Source of the DNA: an uncultured Erwinia sp. | Lineage (GTDB): Bacteria; Pseudomonadota; Gammaproteobacteria; Enterobacterales; Enterobacteriaceae | Direction: 5' to 3' | DNA length: 56,431 bases | NCBI GenBank assembly: GCA_946221915.1 | Contig: CAMIKG010000026.1 | Coordinates: 1 to 56,431 of the forward strand | Shown here: one piece after another, positions 24,328-32,615 of the stretch | How the letters are laid out: each line of letters opens with the position of its first letter | How positions within the stretch are numbered: position 1 is the first letter of the stretch | Made by a program: the position numbers and the translations under genes | Notes under the pieces: model-generated | What the model saw: only the letters and a program-made list of their open reading frames with translations | What the model was told of the DNA's origin: nothing | Database searches by the model: none

Positions 24328-25647
24328 ATGCCCATTACAATAATAGCGATAGGCGTGATACTGCTGCTGGTGTTAATGATCGTGTTTAAAGTTAACGGCT
24401 TTATCGCGCTGGTATTTGTCTCGGCTGTCGTCGGCATCGCCGAAGGCATGACGCCGCTGCAAGCGGTGGCATCAATTCAGAAAGGGATTGGCGGTACGCT
24501 CGGCAGTCTGGCGTTGATCCTTGGCTTTGGCGCCATGCTGGGCAGGCTGGTGTCGGATACCGGCGCCGCCCAGCGCGTCGCCACCACGCTGATCGCCGCC
24601 TTTGGCAAGCAGCGCCTGCAGTGGGCGCTGATGATCACCGGACTGATCGTTGGTCTGGCGATGTTCTATGAAGTGGGCTTCGTGCTGCTGCTGCCGCTGG
24701 TGTTCACCGTGGTCGCTGCGGCACAGCTGCCGCTGCTGTATGTTGGCGTGCCGATGGTGGCTGCGCTGTCGGTGACGCACTGCTTCCTGCCGCCGCATCC
24801 TGGCCCAACGGCGATCGCCACCATTTTTGGCGCTAACCTCGGCACCACGCTGCTGTACGGCATGATCATTACTATTCCCACGGTGATTATCGCCGGGCCG
24901 ATCTTCTCTAAATTCCTGAAGAGTTTTGAGAAGTCGCCGCCGGAAGGACTGTATAACCCGAAAATCTTTGAAGACCATGAGATGCCCGGCTTCTGGACCA
25001 GTATCTTCGCGGCGATTATCCCGGTGATCCTGATGGCAGTGGCGGCGGTGTTTGAGCTGACGATGCCGAAAGAGAATCCGGTGCGCCAGTTCTTTGAATT
25101 TATTGGTAACCCGGCGGTGGCGCTGTTTATCTCCGTGGTGATTGCGGTATTCACCCTGGGTCTGCGCAATGGCCGTAAGATGGAAGAGGTGATGGACATG
25201 TGCGGTGATTCGATTGCCGCCATCGCCATGATCGTGTTTATCATTGCCGGCGGCGGCGCGTTCAAGCAGGTGCTGGTGGACAGCGGCGTGGGTAACTATA
25301 TTGCCGATATGATGAAAGGTTCATCGCTGTCGCCGCTGCTGATGTGCTGGACGGTGGCGGCGATGCTGCGTATTGCGCTGGGATCGGCAACGGTTGCGGC
25401 GATCACTACCGCTGGCATCGTGACGCCGATCATTGCCGTTACCGGCGCCGATCCGGCGCTGATGGTGCTGGCAGTGGGTTCCGGCAGCGTGATTGCTTCG
25501 CACGTCAATGACCCGGGTTTCTGGCTGTTTAAAGGCTACTTTAACCTCAGTGTGGTTGAGACGCTGAAAACCTGGACGGTGATGGAAACCCTGATCTCGT
25601 TCCTCGGTTTAGCTGGCGTGCTGATCCTGAATATGATACTTCATTAA
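24328..25647 (+). CDS. idnT: L-idonate/gluconate permease IdnT (GntP family)
   Basis: 439 residues, same length as E. coli IdnT, with 12-14 hydrophobic segments. GntP family stretches include FGAMLGRLVSDTGAAQRVATTLI, the HCFLPPHPGPTAIA loop and SHVNDPGFWLFKGYF. It imports L-idonate, and likely gluconate and 5-ketogluconate, with protons. 44 bases after idnO with GAAAGGAA as RBS. A hairpin separates it from idnR. Confidence 0.94.
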   Translation: MPITIIAIGVILLLVLMIVFKVNGFIALVFVSAVVGIAEGMTPLQAVASIQKGIGGTLGSLALILGFGAMLGRLVSDTGAAQRVATTLIAAFGKQRLQWALMITGLIVGLAMFYEVGFVLLLPLVFTVVAAAQLPLLYVGVPMVAALSVTHCFLPPHPGPTAIATIFGANLGTTLLYGMIITIPTVIIAGPIFSKFLKSFEKSPPEGLYNPKIFEDHEMPGFWTSIFAAIIPVILMAVAAVFELTMPKENPVRQFFEFIGNPAVALFISVVIAVFTLGLRNGRKMEEVMDMCGDSIAAIAMIVFIIAGGGAFKQVLVDSGVGNYIADMMKGSSLSPLLMCWTVAAMLRIALGSATVAAITTAGIVTPIIAVTGADPALMVLAVGSGSVIASHVNDPGFWLFKGYFNLSVVETLKTWTVMETLISFLGLAGVLILNMILH

Positions 25648-25653
25648 TCCGGC

Positions 25654-25677
25654 GGGCGGAGCGTGCTCCGCCCTTTC
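25654..25677 (+). terminator. Terminator/attenuator between idnT and idnR
   Basis: GGGCGGAGC (25654-25662), loop GT, GCTCCGCCC (25665-25673), then TTTCT. It ends 25 bases before the idnR GTG, so it probably reduces read-through to the regulator. Confidence 0.85.
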
Positions 25678-25701
25678 TCAGCTTGTCACGGACATCCCGC
25701 T

Positions 25702-26697
25702 GTGCGCTCTCATCGCATTTCATTACAGGATATCGCCACTCTCGCCGGGGTCACCAAAATGACCGTCAGCCGTTATCTGCGTACGCCAGACAAGGTGGCG
25801 GCGGCTACAGGTGAGAAGATTGCGCAGATTATTGAAGAAATTAATTATGTGCCAAATCGCGCGCCGGAGATGCTGTTAAGCGCGAAAAGCTACACCATCG
25901 GCGTGCTGATCCCATCGTTTAAAAATCAGATCTTCGCCGACCTGCTGGCGGGAATTGAGGCGGCGACCAAAGAGGGGCGCTACCAGACGCTGATCGCTAA
26001 CTACAACTACAATGCGCAGTCGGAAGAGGAGCAGATCATTAATCTGCTGTCGTGGAATATCGACGGCATCATCCTCAGCGAAAAGGCGCATACCCTGCGG
26101 GCGGTGAAGTATCTGCGCGCGGCGAAAATTCCGGTGGTGGAAGTGATGGACACCGAAGGCGGCTGCCTGGATATGGAAGTCGGCTTCAATAACTTCAATG
26201 CCGGTTACGATATGACGAAAACCCTGCTAGAGCAGGGACGGCGACAGGTTATCTACTTCGGCTCGCAGCATGACCGGCGCGATGAGCACCGTTTTCGCGG
26301 CTACAGCCAGGCGATGATCGAACGCGGTTTACCGCCGCAGCGCGTCAATCCGAAAGCCATCTCCTCACAGCAACTCGGTGCGCGCATGCTGGAGAGCGCA
26401 CTGCAGGATTTCCCGACGCTGGATGCGATTTTTTGCACCAATGACGATCTGTCGCTGGGGGCATTGCTGTGGTGCCAGCGCCACGGCATTGCGGTGCCAC
26501 AGCAGATTGCCATAGCCGGTTTCCACGGGCTGGATATCAGCCGTGAAATGTATCCCAGCCTCGCCAGCGTGATTACGCCACGTTACGCCATTGGCTATAC
26601 CGCCGCAGAACTGTTACTGAAAAAGATTGGCGACGCCGATTTTGTCGCCCATTCCGTCGACCTCAGTTACCAGATCTTTATGGGCGAGACGATTTAA
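25702..26697 (+). CDS. idnR: LacI family regulator IdnR
   Basis: 331 residues from a GTG (VRSHRISLQDIATLAG); this aligns with the E. coli MRNHRISLQDIA start, while the upstream GTG at 25663 falls inside the terminator stem. N-terminal HTH ISLQDIATLAGVTKMTVSRYL, hinge, then the periplasmic-binding-like effector domain with EEINYVPNRAPEMLL. IdnR activates the idonate genes with idonate or 5-ketogluconate and represses GntI genes in E. coli. Its 3' end overlaps the convergent laccase-domain gene by 4 bases. Confidence 0.93.
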   Translation: MRSHRISLQDIATLAGVTKMTVSRYLRTPDKVAAATGEKIAQIIEEINYVPNRAPEMLLSAKSYTIGVLIPSFKNQIFADLLAGIEAATKEGRYQTLIANYNYNAQSEEEQIINLLSWNIDGIILSEKAHTLRAVKYLRAAKIPVVEVMDTEGGCLDMEVGFNNFNAGYDMTKTLLEQGRRQVIYFGSQHDRRDEHRFRGYSQAMIERGLPPQRVNPKAISSQQLGARMLESALQDFPTLDAIFCTNDDLSLGALLWCQRHGIAVPQQIAIAGFHGLDISREMYPSLASVITPRYAIGYTAAELLLKKIGDADFVAHSVDLSYQIFMGETI

Positions 26698-27401
26698 TCC
26701 GCACGCTGTATCCACGAATAGCGCGACGCATAGCCCGTAGCGAAATGGCTGTTGCGCCGGTAGCTGGATTGCTCTTCCGCCATACAGTAGGTGCAGACCG
26801 GCAGGATCTCGATCTGCGCAGCGGGAATGCCCATCTGTAGCAGCATTTGTTTGCCCAGCCCCGGCAGATCAAACCAGCCGCCATGGCTGTTGGCCTGCGC
26901 CTGCGGGCGAATGGCGTGGATATTGTGCGGCTGCTGGCGATGCCACTCCGGCGCGCGCTCCAGCAGTGGGTTATCTGGCAGGCTGGCCAGCAGTTCATGA
27001 CCCAGTTCATAGCAGCAGGGACCAATCGCCGGACCAATGGCGACATGCAGACTGTCTGCCGTGGCGCCCAGCTCCTGCAGCCGCCGTACGGCACTGAACA
27101 GCACCCCGGCCAGCGCGCCCTTTAGTCCGGCATGCACCGCGGCGACATGGTGCTGGCGGTCATCGGCAATCAGCACCGGTAAGCAGTCGGCGGTATAAAC
27201 CGCAACCGGACGCGGGTTGATGCCAATCACGCCGTCTGCATCGCGGCTTTTCACCGGCAGCGCCAGCTCATCGGGAATGACCTCGGCGCTGTGTCGCTGA
27301 TGCGCCCATACCGCGTCTTCAGGCGGTGTGGCGCCAGCGGGCAGAAAAGCATGTTGCACCCAGCCAAGGCTGGCGAGCAGGGAAGAGTGTCGACTTTGCA
27401 T
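26694..27401 (-). CDS. YfiH/YlmD family laccase-domain protein (purine nucleoside phosphorylase-like)
   Basis: 235 residues. Zinc triad of the family: H37 (QRHSAEV), C73 (TADCLPVL) and H90 (AVHAGLKG). C-terminal CTYC motif (VCTYCMAEEQ) present. Family members such as E. coli PgeF hydrolyse a misincorporated peptidoglycan L-Ser or phosphorolyse purine nucleosides. AVHAGLKG departs from the usual AVHAGWRG, so substrate may differ. It sits by the idn cluster instead of beside clpB/rluD, where the standard yfiH lies in relatives, so it is likely a second paralogue. Confidence 0.85.
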   Translation of the reverse strand: MQSRHSSLLASLGWVQHAFLPAGATPPEDAVWAHQRHSAEVIPDELALPVKSRDADGVIGINPRPVAVYTADCLPVLIADDRQHHVAAVHAGLKGALAGVLFSAVRRLQELGATADSLHVAIGPAIGPCCYELGHELLASLPDNPLLERAPEWHRQQPHNIHAIRPQAQANSHGGWFDLPGLGKQMLLQMGIPAAQIEILPVCTYCMAEEQSSYRRNSHFATGYASRYSWIQRAD

Positions 27402-28049
27402 AACGTAATCCTTATCAACGTCAGCAGCGGGAAACGGGCTGTTCTACGTTACGCGTTAATGGTGACATTTGAAATGTTTACCCGTGAACCGGGGGCGACA
27501 ACGCTGCTGCGACGTGAAGCCTGCGAGAACTGAATAATTAATGACGTGAGTAATTACTGAAATAACAGTCTTTATGACATTTCTGGATGTTAATTGGCGA
27601 TATTAAAATATGAGATGGAAGTATTAATTGTTGCACCATCATGAGGCACTGTAATTGTGCAATCGCGCATTATAAAAGAGACCATAATCTTTATTCTGTT
27701 CTCTTGGTTACCGTGTGGTTATATTTTATTAGCTGCATTTTAGATGCTATTTTAATATTTTATCATGATGTAATTTAAGGTTTTTATCTTCGTTGTTGTT
27801 TTTCGTTGAATGACAACCCCTGCCGCCATTATTTACCGAAAAAATACATTAAATTTAAATAACATTACATTGAGATTTTTATTTCTCTTTATGGGAATTT
27901 TCCTGGTCATGTATTAATCTTTTCAGTGGTACATCTTATATTCCTGAATCTTTTCCGTGGCCATGGCGAACATAACCGTCGCCTGTGCCGCGCTGAAAAT
28001 TTATCTGTCGCCCATTGAGTCGCCCGCTTTTTACTGAGAGAGCATTATT
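27402..28049. other. AT-rich intergenic region upstream of carbonic anhydrase
   Basis: 648 bases with no convincing gene. From about 27540 to 27960 it is strikingly AT-rich, with long A/T runs (27838-27875) compared with the GC-rich surroundings, typical of a silenced (H-NS-bound) or horizontally acquired promoter. Near 27632-27668 a TGCACC...GGCAC arrangement resembles an NtrC or sigma54 site but its spacing does not fit. The right end (27950-28049) returns to normal composition. Confidence 0.6.
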
Positions 28050-28676
28050 TTGACGACACTTAAACCCTTGTTAGCGAAAAACCGCAGCTGGGCGCTACAG
28101 CGGCGCCAGCGTAATCCGCGTTACTTTGATAAGAATCTGCATCAGCAGAAGCCCCATTCGCTGTGGATTGGTTGTTCCGACAGCCGTGTACCAGCAGAAG
28201 TGCTGACCGGCTCCCACCCCGGTGAACTGTTCGTTCACCGCAATATCGCCAATATGGTGATCGACAACGACGACAATTTTATGAGTGTGCTGCAGTACGC
28301 GCTGGAGTATCTCAACGTCTCGCGCATTGTGCTGTGCGGCCACTATGGCTGCGGCGGGGTGCAGGCAGCAGTGGCATTACCGCAGAGTCCACTGGCGCAG
28401 GAGGACTCGCCGCTGGCACGACGCATTACCAGCTTGCGCACAGCGTTGTCAGCGGGACTGGCGGCGTTCCATGCGGCGGAGGGACAGGATGAAACCCTGC
28501 GTCAGAATCAGCTGGTGGAAGCGAACGTTATGGCGCAGTTTTCCCGTCTGGTGGCGACCGAACCGGTAAAAGCCGCCTGGCGACAGGGCGTGGCGCTGGA
28601 TGTGTTTGGCTGTGTGTACGACCTGCAGTCAGGGCATCTGAAAGAGTTAATTCAGCAATCTGCAGAGGAACCTTGA
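28050..28676 (+). CDS. Beta-class carbonic anhydrase
   Basis: 208 residues from a TTG start (28050); GAGAG lies 9-13 bases upstream and no nearer ATG exists before the catalytic core. Zinc ligands C42, H98 and C101 and the Asp-Arg dyad D44-R46 are all seen in WIGCSDSRVP and LCGHYGCGGV. It interconverts CO2 and bicarbonate in the cytoplasm. It is immediately followed by a SulP transporter, an arrangement known for bicarbonate uptake or retention modules. Close to E. coli Can in the active site; which paralogue it is cannot be settled. Confidence 0.92.
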   Translation: MTTLKPLLAKNRSWALQRRQRNPRYFDKNLHQQKPHSLWIGCSDSRVPAEVLTGSHPGELFVHRNIANMVIDNDDNFMSVLQYALEYLNVSRIVLCGHYGCGGVQAAVALPQSPLAQEDSPLARRITSLRTALSAGLAAFHAAEGQDETLRQNQLVEANVMAQFSRLVATEPVKAAWRQGVALDVFGCVYDLQSGHLKELIQQSAEEP

Positions 28677-28678
28677 CC

Positions 28679-30160
28679 ATGAATCTGAGCACGTTGCGGC
28701 AGGATATCCCTGCCGGTCTCGTTGTGTTTCTGGTGGCTTTGCCGCTATGTCTTGGTATTGCGCAAGCCAGTGGTTTGCCGCCATTTGTCGGCTTATTAAC
28801 CGGGGTGATAGGCGGACTGGTGGTGACCTCGCTCAGTCCGTCGCGCTTCGCCGTCAGCGGCCCGGCGGCAGGGCTGGTGACCATTGTGGTGGCCTCGATT
28901 GCCTCACTGGGGTCGTTTTCCGCCTTTTTGCTGGCGGTGGTGCTGGCTGGCGTACTGCAGTTTATCTTTGGCGTTATCCGCGCCGGACGTTTTATTAGCC
29001 TGGTGCCCGGCAGTGTGATTAAAGGCATGCTGGCGGCGATTGGTATTTTGCTGATTATGCAGCAGATTCCGGTGGCGCTTGGCGCGGCAGGCGAGAGTGA
29101 ACTGGCCTCACTATTCAGTGGCGAGTTCACTTTCTCTTTCTCTGCTATCGTGGTGGCAGCGGCAGGACTGGCGATCCTCTGGTTATGGAGCACGCCGCTG
29201 GTTAAACGGGTGAAGGTGCTGAGCTGGATACCCGGGCCGCTGATTGCCGTGCTGTTTGGTTGCCTGGCGACGGTATCAGGTCACCTTATCCATCCTGAGT
29301 TTGTCAGCAGCCTGCCGCGTATTTCGCTGCCGGAGTTTGGCTCGCTGGCCGCCGTCGCCAGTGAACTGGAAGGTCCGGACTGGCAGGCGTGGCGGAATCC
29401 GTCCGTGTACGTGGTGGCAGTAACGCTGGCGCTGGTCGCCAGCCTCGAAACGCTGCTCAGCCAGGAAGCGCTAAAGAAACTGCGTCCGCAGAATCCGCCG
29501 CCGTCACCGGATAAAGAGATGCGCGCACAGGGCGTTGGCAACCTGATTGCCGGCCTGCTGGGTGGTTTGCCGATTACTTCCGTGATTGTACGCAGTTCCG
29601 TTAATGTCAGCGCGGGCGCGCAGAGTAAAGTCTCAGTGTTACTGCACGGCGTCCTGCTGCTGGTGTGTGGTCTGTATTTTAGTCAGTTACTGAACGCGAT
29701 CCCGCTGGCAAGTCTGGCGGCGGTGCTGCTGTACACCGGTTATAAGCTGGCGACGCCGCGCCTGTTTATCGACCAGATCCGCATGGGGGCTCAGCAGTTT
29801 GTTCCTTTTATTGTCACTATTGGCGGGATTATCGCCTTCGGCATGCTGACCGGGATCGGCCTCGGTATTGCCACGCAAATCCTGTACAGCGTGTATAAGA
29901 GCCATCGCAATGCCCTGCAACTGACGCGCTATGACGACCACTATGTGCTGCGCTTTCAGCAGAACCTGACGTTTATGCATAACCCGCGCCTGCAGGGATT
30001 GCTGGCGGAGATCCCGGAAAACAGCGTGGTGATTGTTGATCATGATAATGCTGAATATATCGACCCTGACGTAAAAGCGGTGCTGCAGGACTTCAGTGAA
30101 AATGCCACCGATCGCGGTATCAGATTAAGCCAGTGGCCGCTGGCGTTCAGATCGGCATAG
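28679..30160 (+). CDS. SulP family anion transporter (probable bicarbonate transporter)
   Basis: 493 residues from ATG 28679 with GAGGAA as RBS; the preceding TTG that overlaps the anhydrase stop is not used. About 11-14 membrane segments with the SulP signatures DIPAGLVVFLVALPLCLGIAQASGLPP and VSGPAAGL, and the ASLETLLSQEAL region. A short C-terminal domain (VVIVDHDNAEYIDPDVKAVLQDF) resembles a STAS domain. Translational pairing with carbonic anhydrase (2-base gap) suggests bicarbonate rather than sulfate as substrate, by comparison with BicA and related SulP-CA pairs. Substrate is inference. Confidence 0.9.
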   Translation: MNLSTLRQDIPAGLVVFLVALPLCLGIAQASGLPPFVGLLTGVIGGLVVTSLSPSRFAVSGPAAGLVTIVVASIASLGSFSAFLLAVVLAGVLQFIFGVIRAGRFISLVPGSVIKGMLAAIGILLIMQQIPVALGAAGESELASLFSGEFTFSFSAIVVAAAGLAILWLWSTPLVKRVKVLSWIPGPLIAVLFGCLATVSGHLIHPEFVSSLPRISLPEFGSLAAVASELEGPDWQAWRNPSVYVVAVTLALVASLETLLSQEALKKLRPQNPPPSPDKEMRAQGVGNLIAGLLGGLPITSVIVRSSVNVSAGAQSKVSVLLHGVLLLVCGLYFSQLLNAIPLASLAAVLLYTGYKLATPRLFIDQIRMGAQQFVPFIVTIGGIIAFGMLTGIGLGIATQILYSVYKSHRNALQLTRYDDHYVLRFQQNLTFMHNPRLQGLLAEIPENSVVIVDHDNAEYIDPDVKAVLQDFSENATDRGIRLSQWPLAFRSA

Positions 30161-30169
30161 CCCGTTCAG

Positions 30170-30204
30170 AGCGGATGATATTCTCCACTATCATCCGCTT
30201 TCTT
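30170..30204 (+). terminator. Terminator of the carbonic anhydrase-SulP operon
   Basis: AGCGGATGATA (30170-30180) and TATCATCCGCT (30189-30199) form a perfect 11-bp stem around an 8-base loop, followed by TTCTT. Confidence 0.88.
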
Positions 30205-30420
30205 ATCCCGCCGTTTCCGTTCCTGTGATAAAATCCCGCCTCTGACGCCAGGAATAATCCTATAAACCAATAACATGCAGAAGAATGTTGTGATTATTTC
30301 TTTTGGGTCAGATAAAAATAAAAAACACATTATTGCGAGCTTCATTTGCTGACGCCATCTCAGACATCGCTTTCTGCCAGTGATTGTCGCGTCCGTGAAA
30401 CAGAGTGGGTATCAGGGCGT

Positions 30421-31833
30421 ATGCGATTTAAATTGCTGGATGAAAATAATAATAAAGCCAATGGGTTAACCCTGTTTTTGGTCACTGTCCTGTTTTGCTT
30501 TATTGGCGCACATGTGCGTATGCCGCAGGAGTTATCGCTGTTTTGGCCGGTGAACGCCCTCGTGGCAGGGATTATTGTACGTTTCCCTTTTCTGCACACC
30601 ACCCGTATTTACCTGATTTGTTATCTGGCGATGGTGCTCTATGACGCGCTATTTTCAGGCTGGTCGGCGCCGTCCCTGACGATTAATCTCGCCAATATCA
30701 TCTTCATTTTTATTGTCACCAGCCTGCTGATCAAACGTAACAAAGACAGCGCCGGCATTGACCGCCCCGGCAAAGCGCTGCAGATTTTCCCCGCCTGCTT
30801 ACTGGCATCCATCGCCTGTGCAACCTGGGGCTCGCTGGCGCAGGGCGCAGCGATGGGCGATAACTTCCTGCCCGCCTGGGGTGACTGGCTCAGTGAGCAG
30901 TTTTCCACGGGCGTGATGTTGCTGCCTTTTCTGTTAACGCTGCCCGCCAGTTTTACCCTTAAGCTGCCGCGATTACGGCAATTGCTTCCTGTGATGGTGC
31001 TGATCGCTTCAGTGGTGCTGGCCGCTGTCATTGGCGGCGGAGGCAGTCTTTCCTTCCCGTTACCGGCACTGATCTGGTGCGCCATTGCCTATCCGATTCA
31101 TATCACCAGCCTGATCACACTGATTACCGGCGTGACGGAAATTATGCTGGTTGTCAGCGGCGTGATGAATATTCAGGGCAGCGACGCCTTATTACCGTTA
31201 TCGCACCTGGTGTCTGCACGTCTGGGCATCGCCACAATGGCGATCAGCCCGCTGATTGTGGCAGTGAGCATGGATGCGATTATGCGCCTGAATAAGCAGC
31301 TGGCATTGCGGGCTAATTACGATTTCCTTACCCGGTTGCTGTCCCGTTCTGGTTTGTACGAACAGCTGCGGCTGCGTGATGAACACGCCGATAGTCAAAC
31401 CGCGAGCGCAGGCGTGATGCTGGTGGATATTGACTATTTTAAAGCGATTAATGACAGCTTTGGTCACGATTCCGGTGACGCGGTGCTGGAAGAGATGGCG
31501 AACCGCATGCGCAACGTCATTGGCGAACGTGGCCTGATTTGCCGTTTCGGTGGCGAGGAGTTTGTCGCGGTATTCTTTAATCTGCCGCGCGCTGATTTGT
31601 TCCAGCTTGCTGAGCAGATCCGCCATGCGGTGATCATGGATAAATTCCCCCTGCAGGGCAATGAGATTGGTATCACCGTCAGTATCGGTATCGCCAGCGA
31701 AGAGATGCGCGGCGGCAGTTGCGTTGAACGGGTGAACGCGCTGATTTCGGCGGCGGATAAACGTTTGTACCACTCGAAACGCAATGGCCGAAATCAGACT
31801 TCACCGCAGTTGGAGGGGGAGGGGGTAGTGTAA
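30421..31833 (+). CDS. MASE1-like membrane diguanylate cyclase
   Basis: 470 residues from ATG 30421; the frame also opens at a TTG at 30346 but the ATG is nearer to a membrane start. Eight membrane helices (residues about 20-295) with the MASE1 feature LFWPVNALVAGIIVRFP. GGDEF domain from about residue 310: ANYDFLTRLLSRSGLYEQL, DIDYFKAINDSFGHDSGD, RFGGEEF (active GGEEF). No RxxD inhibitory site is visible before it. It likely makes c-di-GMP in response to an unknown membrane signal. Stands alone. Confidence 0.9.
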   Translation: MRFKLLDENNNKANGLTLFLVTVLFCFIGAHVRMPQELSLFWPVNALVAGIIVRFPFLHTTRIYLICYLAMVLYDALFSGWSAPSLTINLANIIFIFIVTSLLIKRNKDSAGIDRPGKALQIFPACLLASIACATWGSLAQGAAMGDNFLPAWGDWLSEQFSTGVMLLPFLLTLPASFTLKLPRLRQLLPVMVLIASVVLAAVIGGGGSLSFPLPALIWCAIAYPIHITSLITLITGVTEIMLVVSGVMNIQGSDALLPLSHLVSARLGIATMAISPLIVAVSMDAIMRLNKQLALRANYDFLTRLLSRSGLYEQLRLRDEHADSQTASAGVMLVDIDYFKAINDSFGHDSGDAVLEEMANRMRNVIGERGLICRFGGEEFVAVFFNLPRADLFQLAEQIRHAVIMDKFPLQGNEIGITVSIGIASEEMRGGSCVERVNALISAADKRLYHSKRNGRNQTSPQLEGEGVV

Positions 31834-32016
31834 TCGCAGCGCAATGCGCTGTGGTGCATGGCTCATGTCCATCTTGCAGGTATTCCGTGTCTGAAATATC
31901 CATTATTTTAATTGCTGTATCCTGACGGGATTGCAGTAAAATCATCACTCAATTCGGCACTGAAACCAGCAACTGGCTATTTGCAGTGAAAAATACGACA
32001 GCATATAAGTGACTGT

Positions 32017-32565
32017 ATGAAAATTATTGATACCGATATTCCGGACGTAAAAATCATCGAACCAGCCGTATTTGGCGATGCTCGCGGCTTTTTTATGGAA
32101 ACCTGGCAGCAGCAAAAGTTTGAATAGCTGGTGACCGGTGCGCCCTGCATATTTGTGCAGGATAATCACTCCAAATCAGGCAAAAATATCCTGCGCGGGC
32201 TGCATTATCAGACCCAAAATACCCAGGGAAAATTAGTGCGGGTGGTTTACGGGGAAGTTTTTGATGTTGCTGTAGATATGCGCAAAAAATCGCCGACTTT
32301 TGGTCGCTGGGTGGGGGTTACGCTTTCTGCAGAAAACAAACGCCAGCTGTGGATCCCGGCAGGGTTTGCGCATGGTTTTTATGTCACCAGCGATGAAGCA
32401 GAGTTTATTTATAAATGTACGGATTATTACCACCCGCGGTCCGAATGCTCGCTGCTATGGAATGATCCTGAACTGGCTATTCAGTGGCCATTGACGGGAG
32501 ATGAAGTGCTATTGTCCGAGAAAGACAAAAAAGGGCTCCTGTTCCGTGATGCTGTTTATCTGTAA
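32017..32565 (+). pseudogene. rfbC: dTDP-4-dehydrorhamnose 3,5-epimerase (rmlC/rfbC) interrupted by one amber codon
   Basis: Read through, the frame gives 182 residues of RmlC: MKIIDTDIPDVKIIEPAVFG...RGFFMETW, SFVQDNHS-like IFVQDNHSKSGKN, LRGLHYQ (catalytic His), LWIPAGFAHGF and YYHPRSECSLLWND. Codon 37 is TAG (32125-32127), after QQKFE. The rest is intact with no other damage. Unless suppressed, the protein is broken; a GTG at 32131 could give a truncated 144-residue form lacking the N-terminal strand. It stands alone, away from any rmlABD genes, and is AT-richer than its neighbours, which suggests transfer. Confidence 0.88.
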
Positions 32566-32615
32566 CTGCCTGTCCTGTATATAAAATGGCGGTCATACAA
32601 CCGCCATCATCTAAG

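Noticed and set aside
27291..27533. 80-codon plus-strand frame at the start of the AT-rich gap
   Set aside because: Overlaps the laccase-domain gene antisense and has no recognisable feature or good RBS.
27632..27668. NtrC or sigma54-like sequences (TGCACC, GGCAC...TGC)
   Set aside because: The GG and GC elements are 12 rather than 10 bases apart, and only one degenerate NtrC-like half-site pair is seen.
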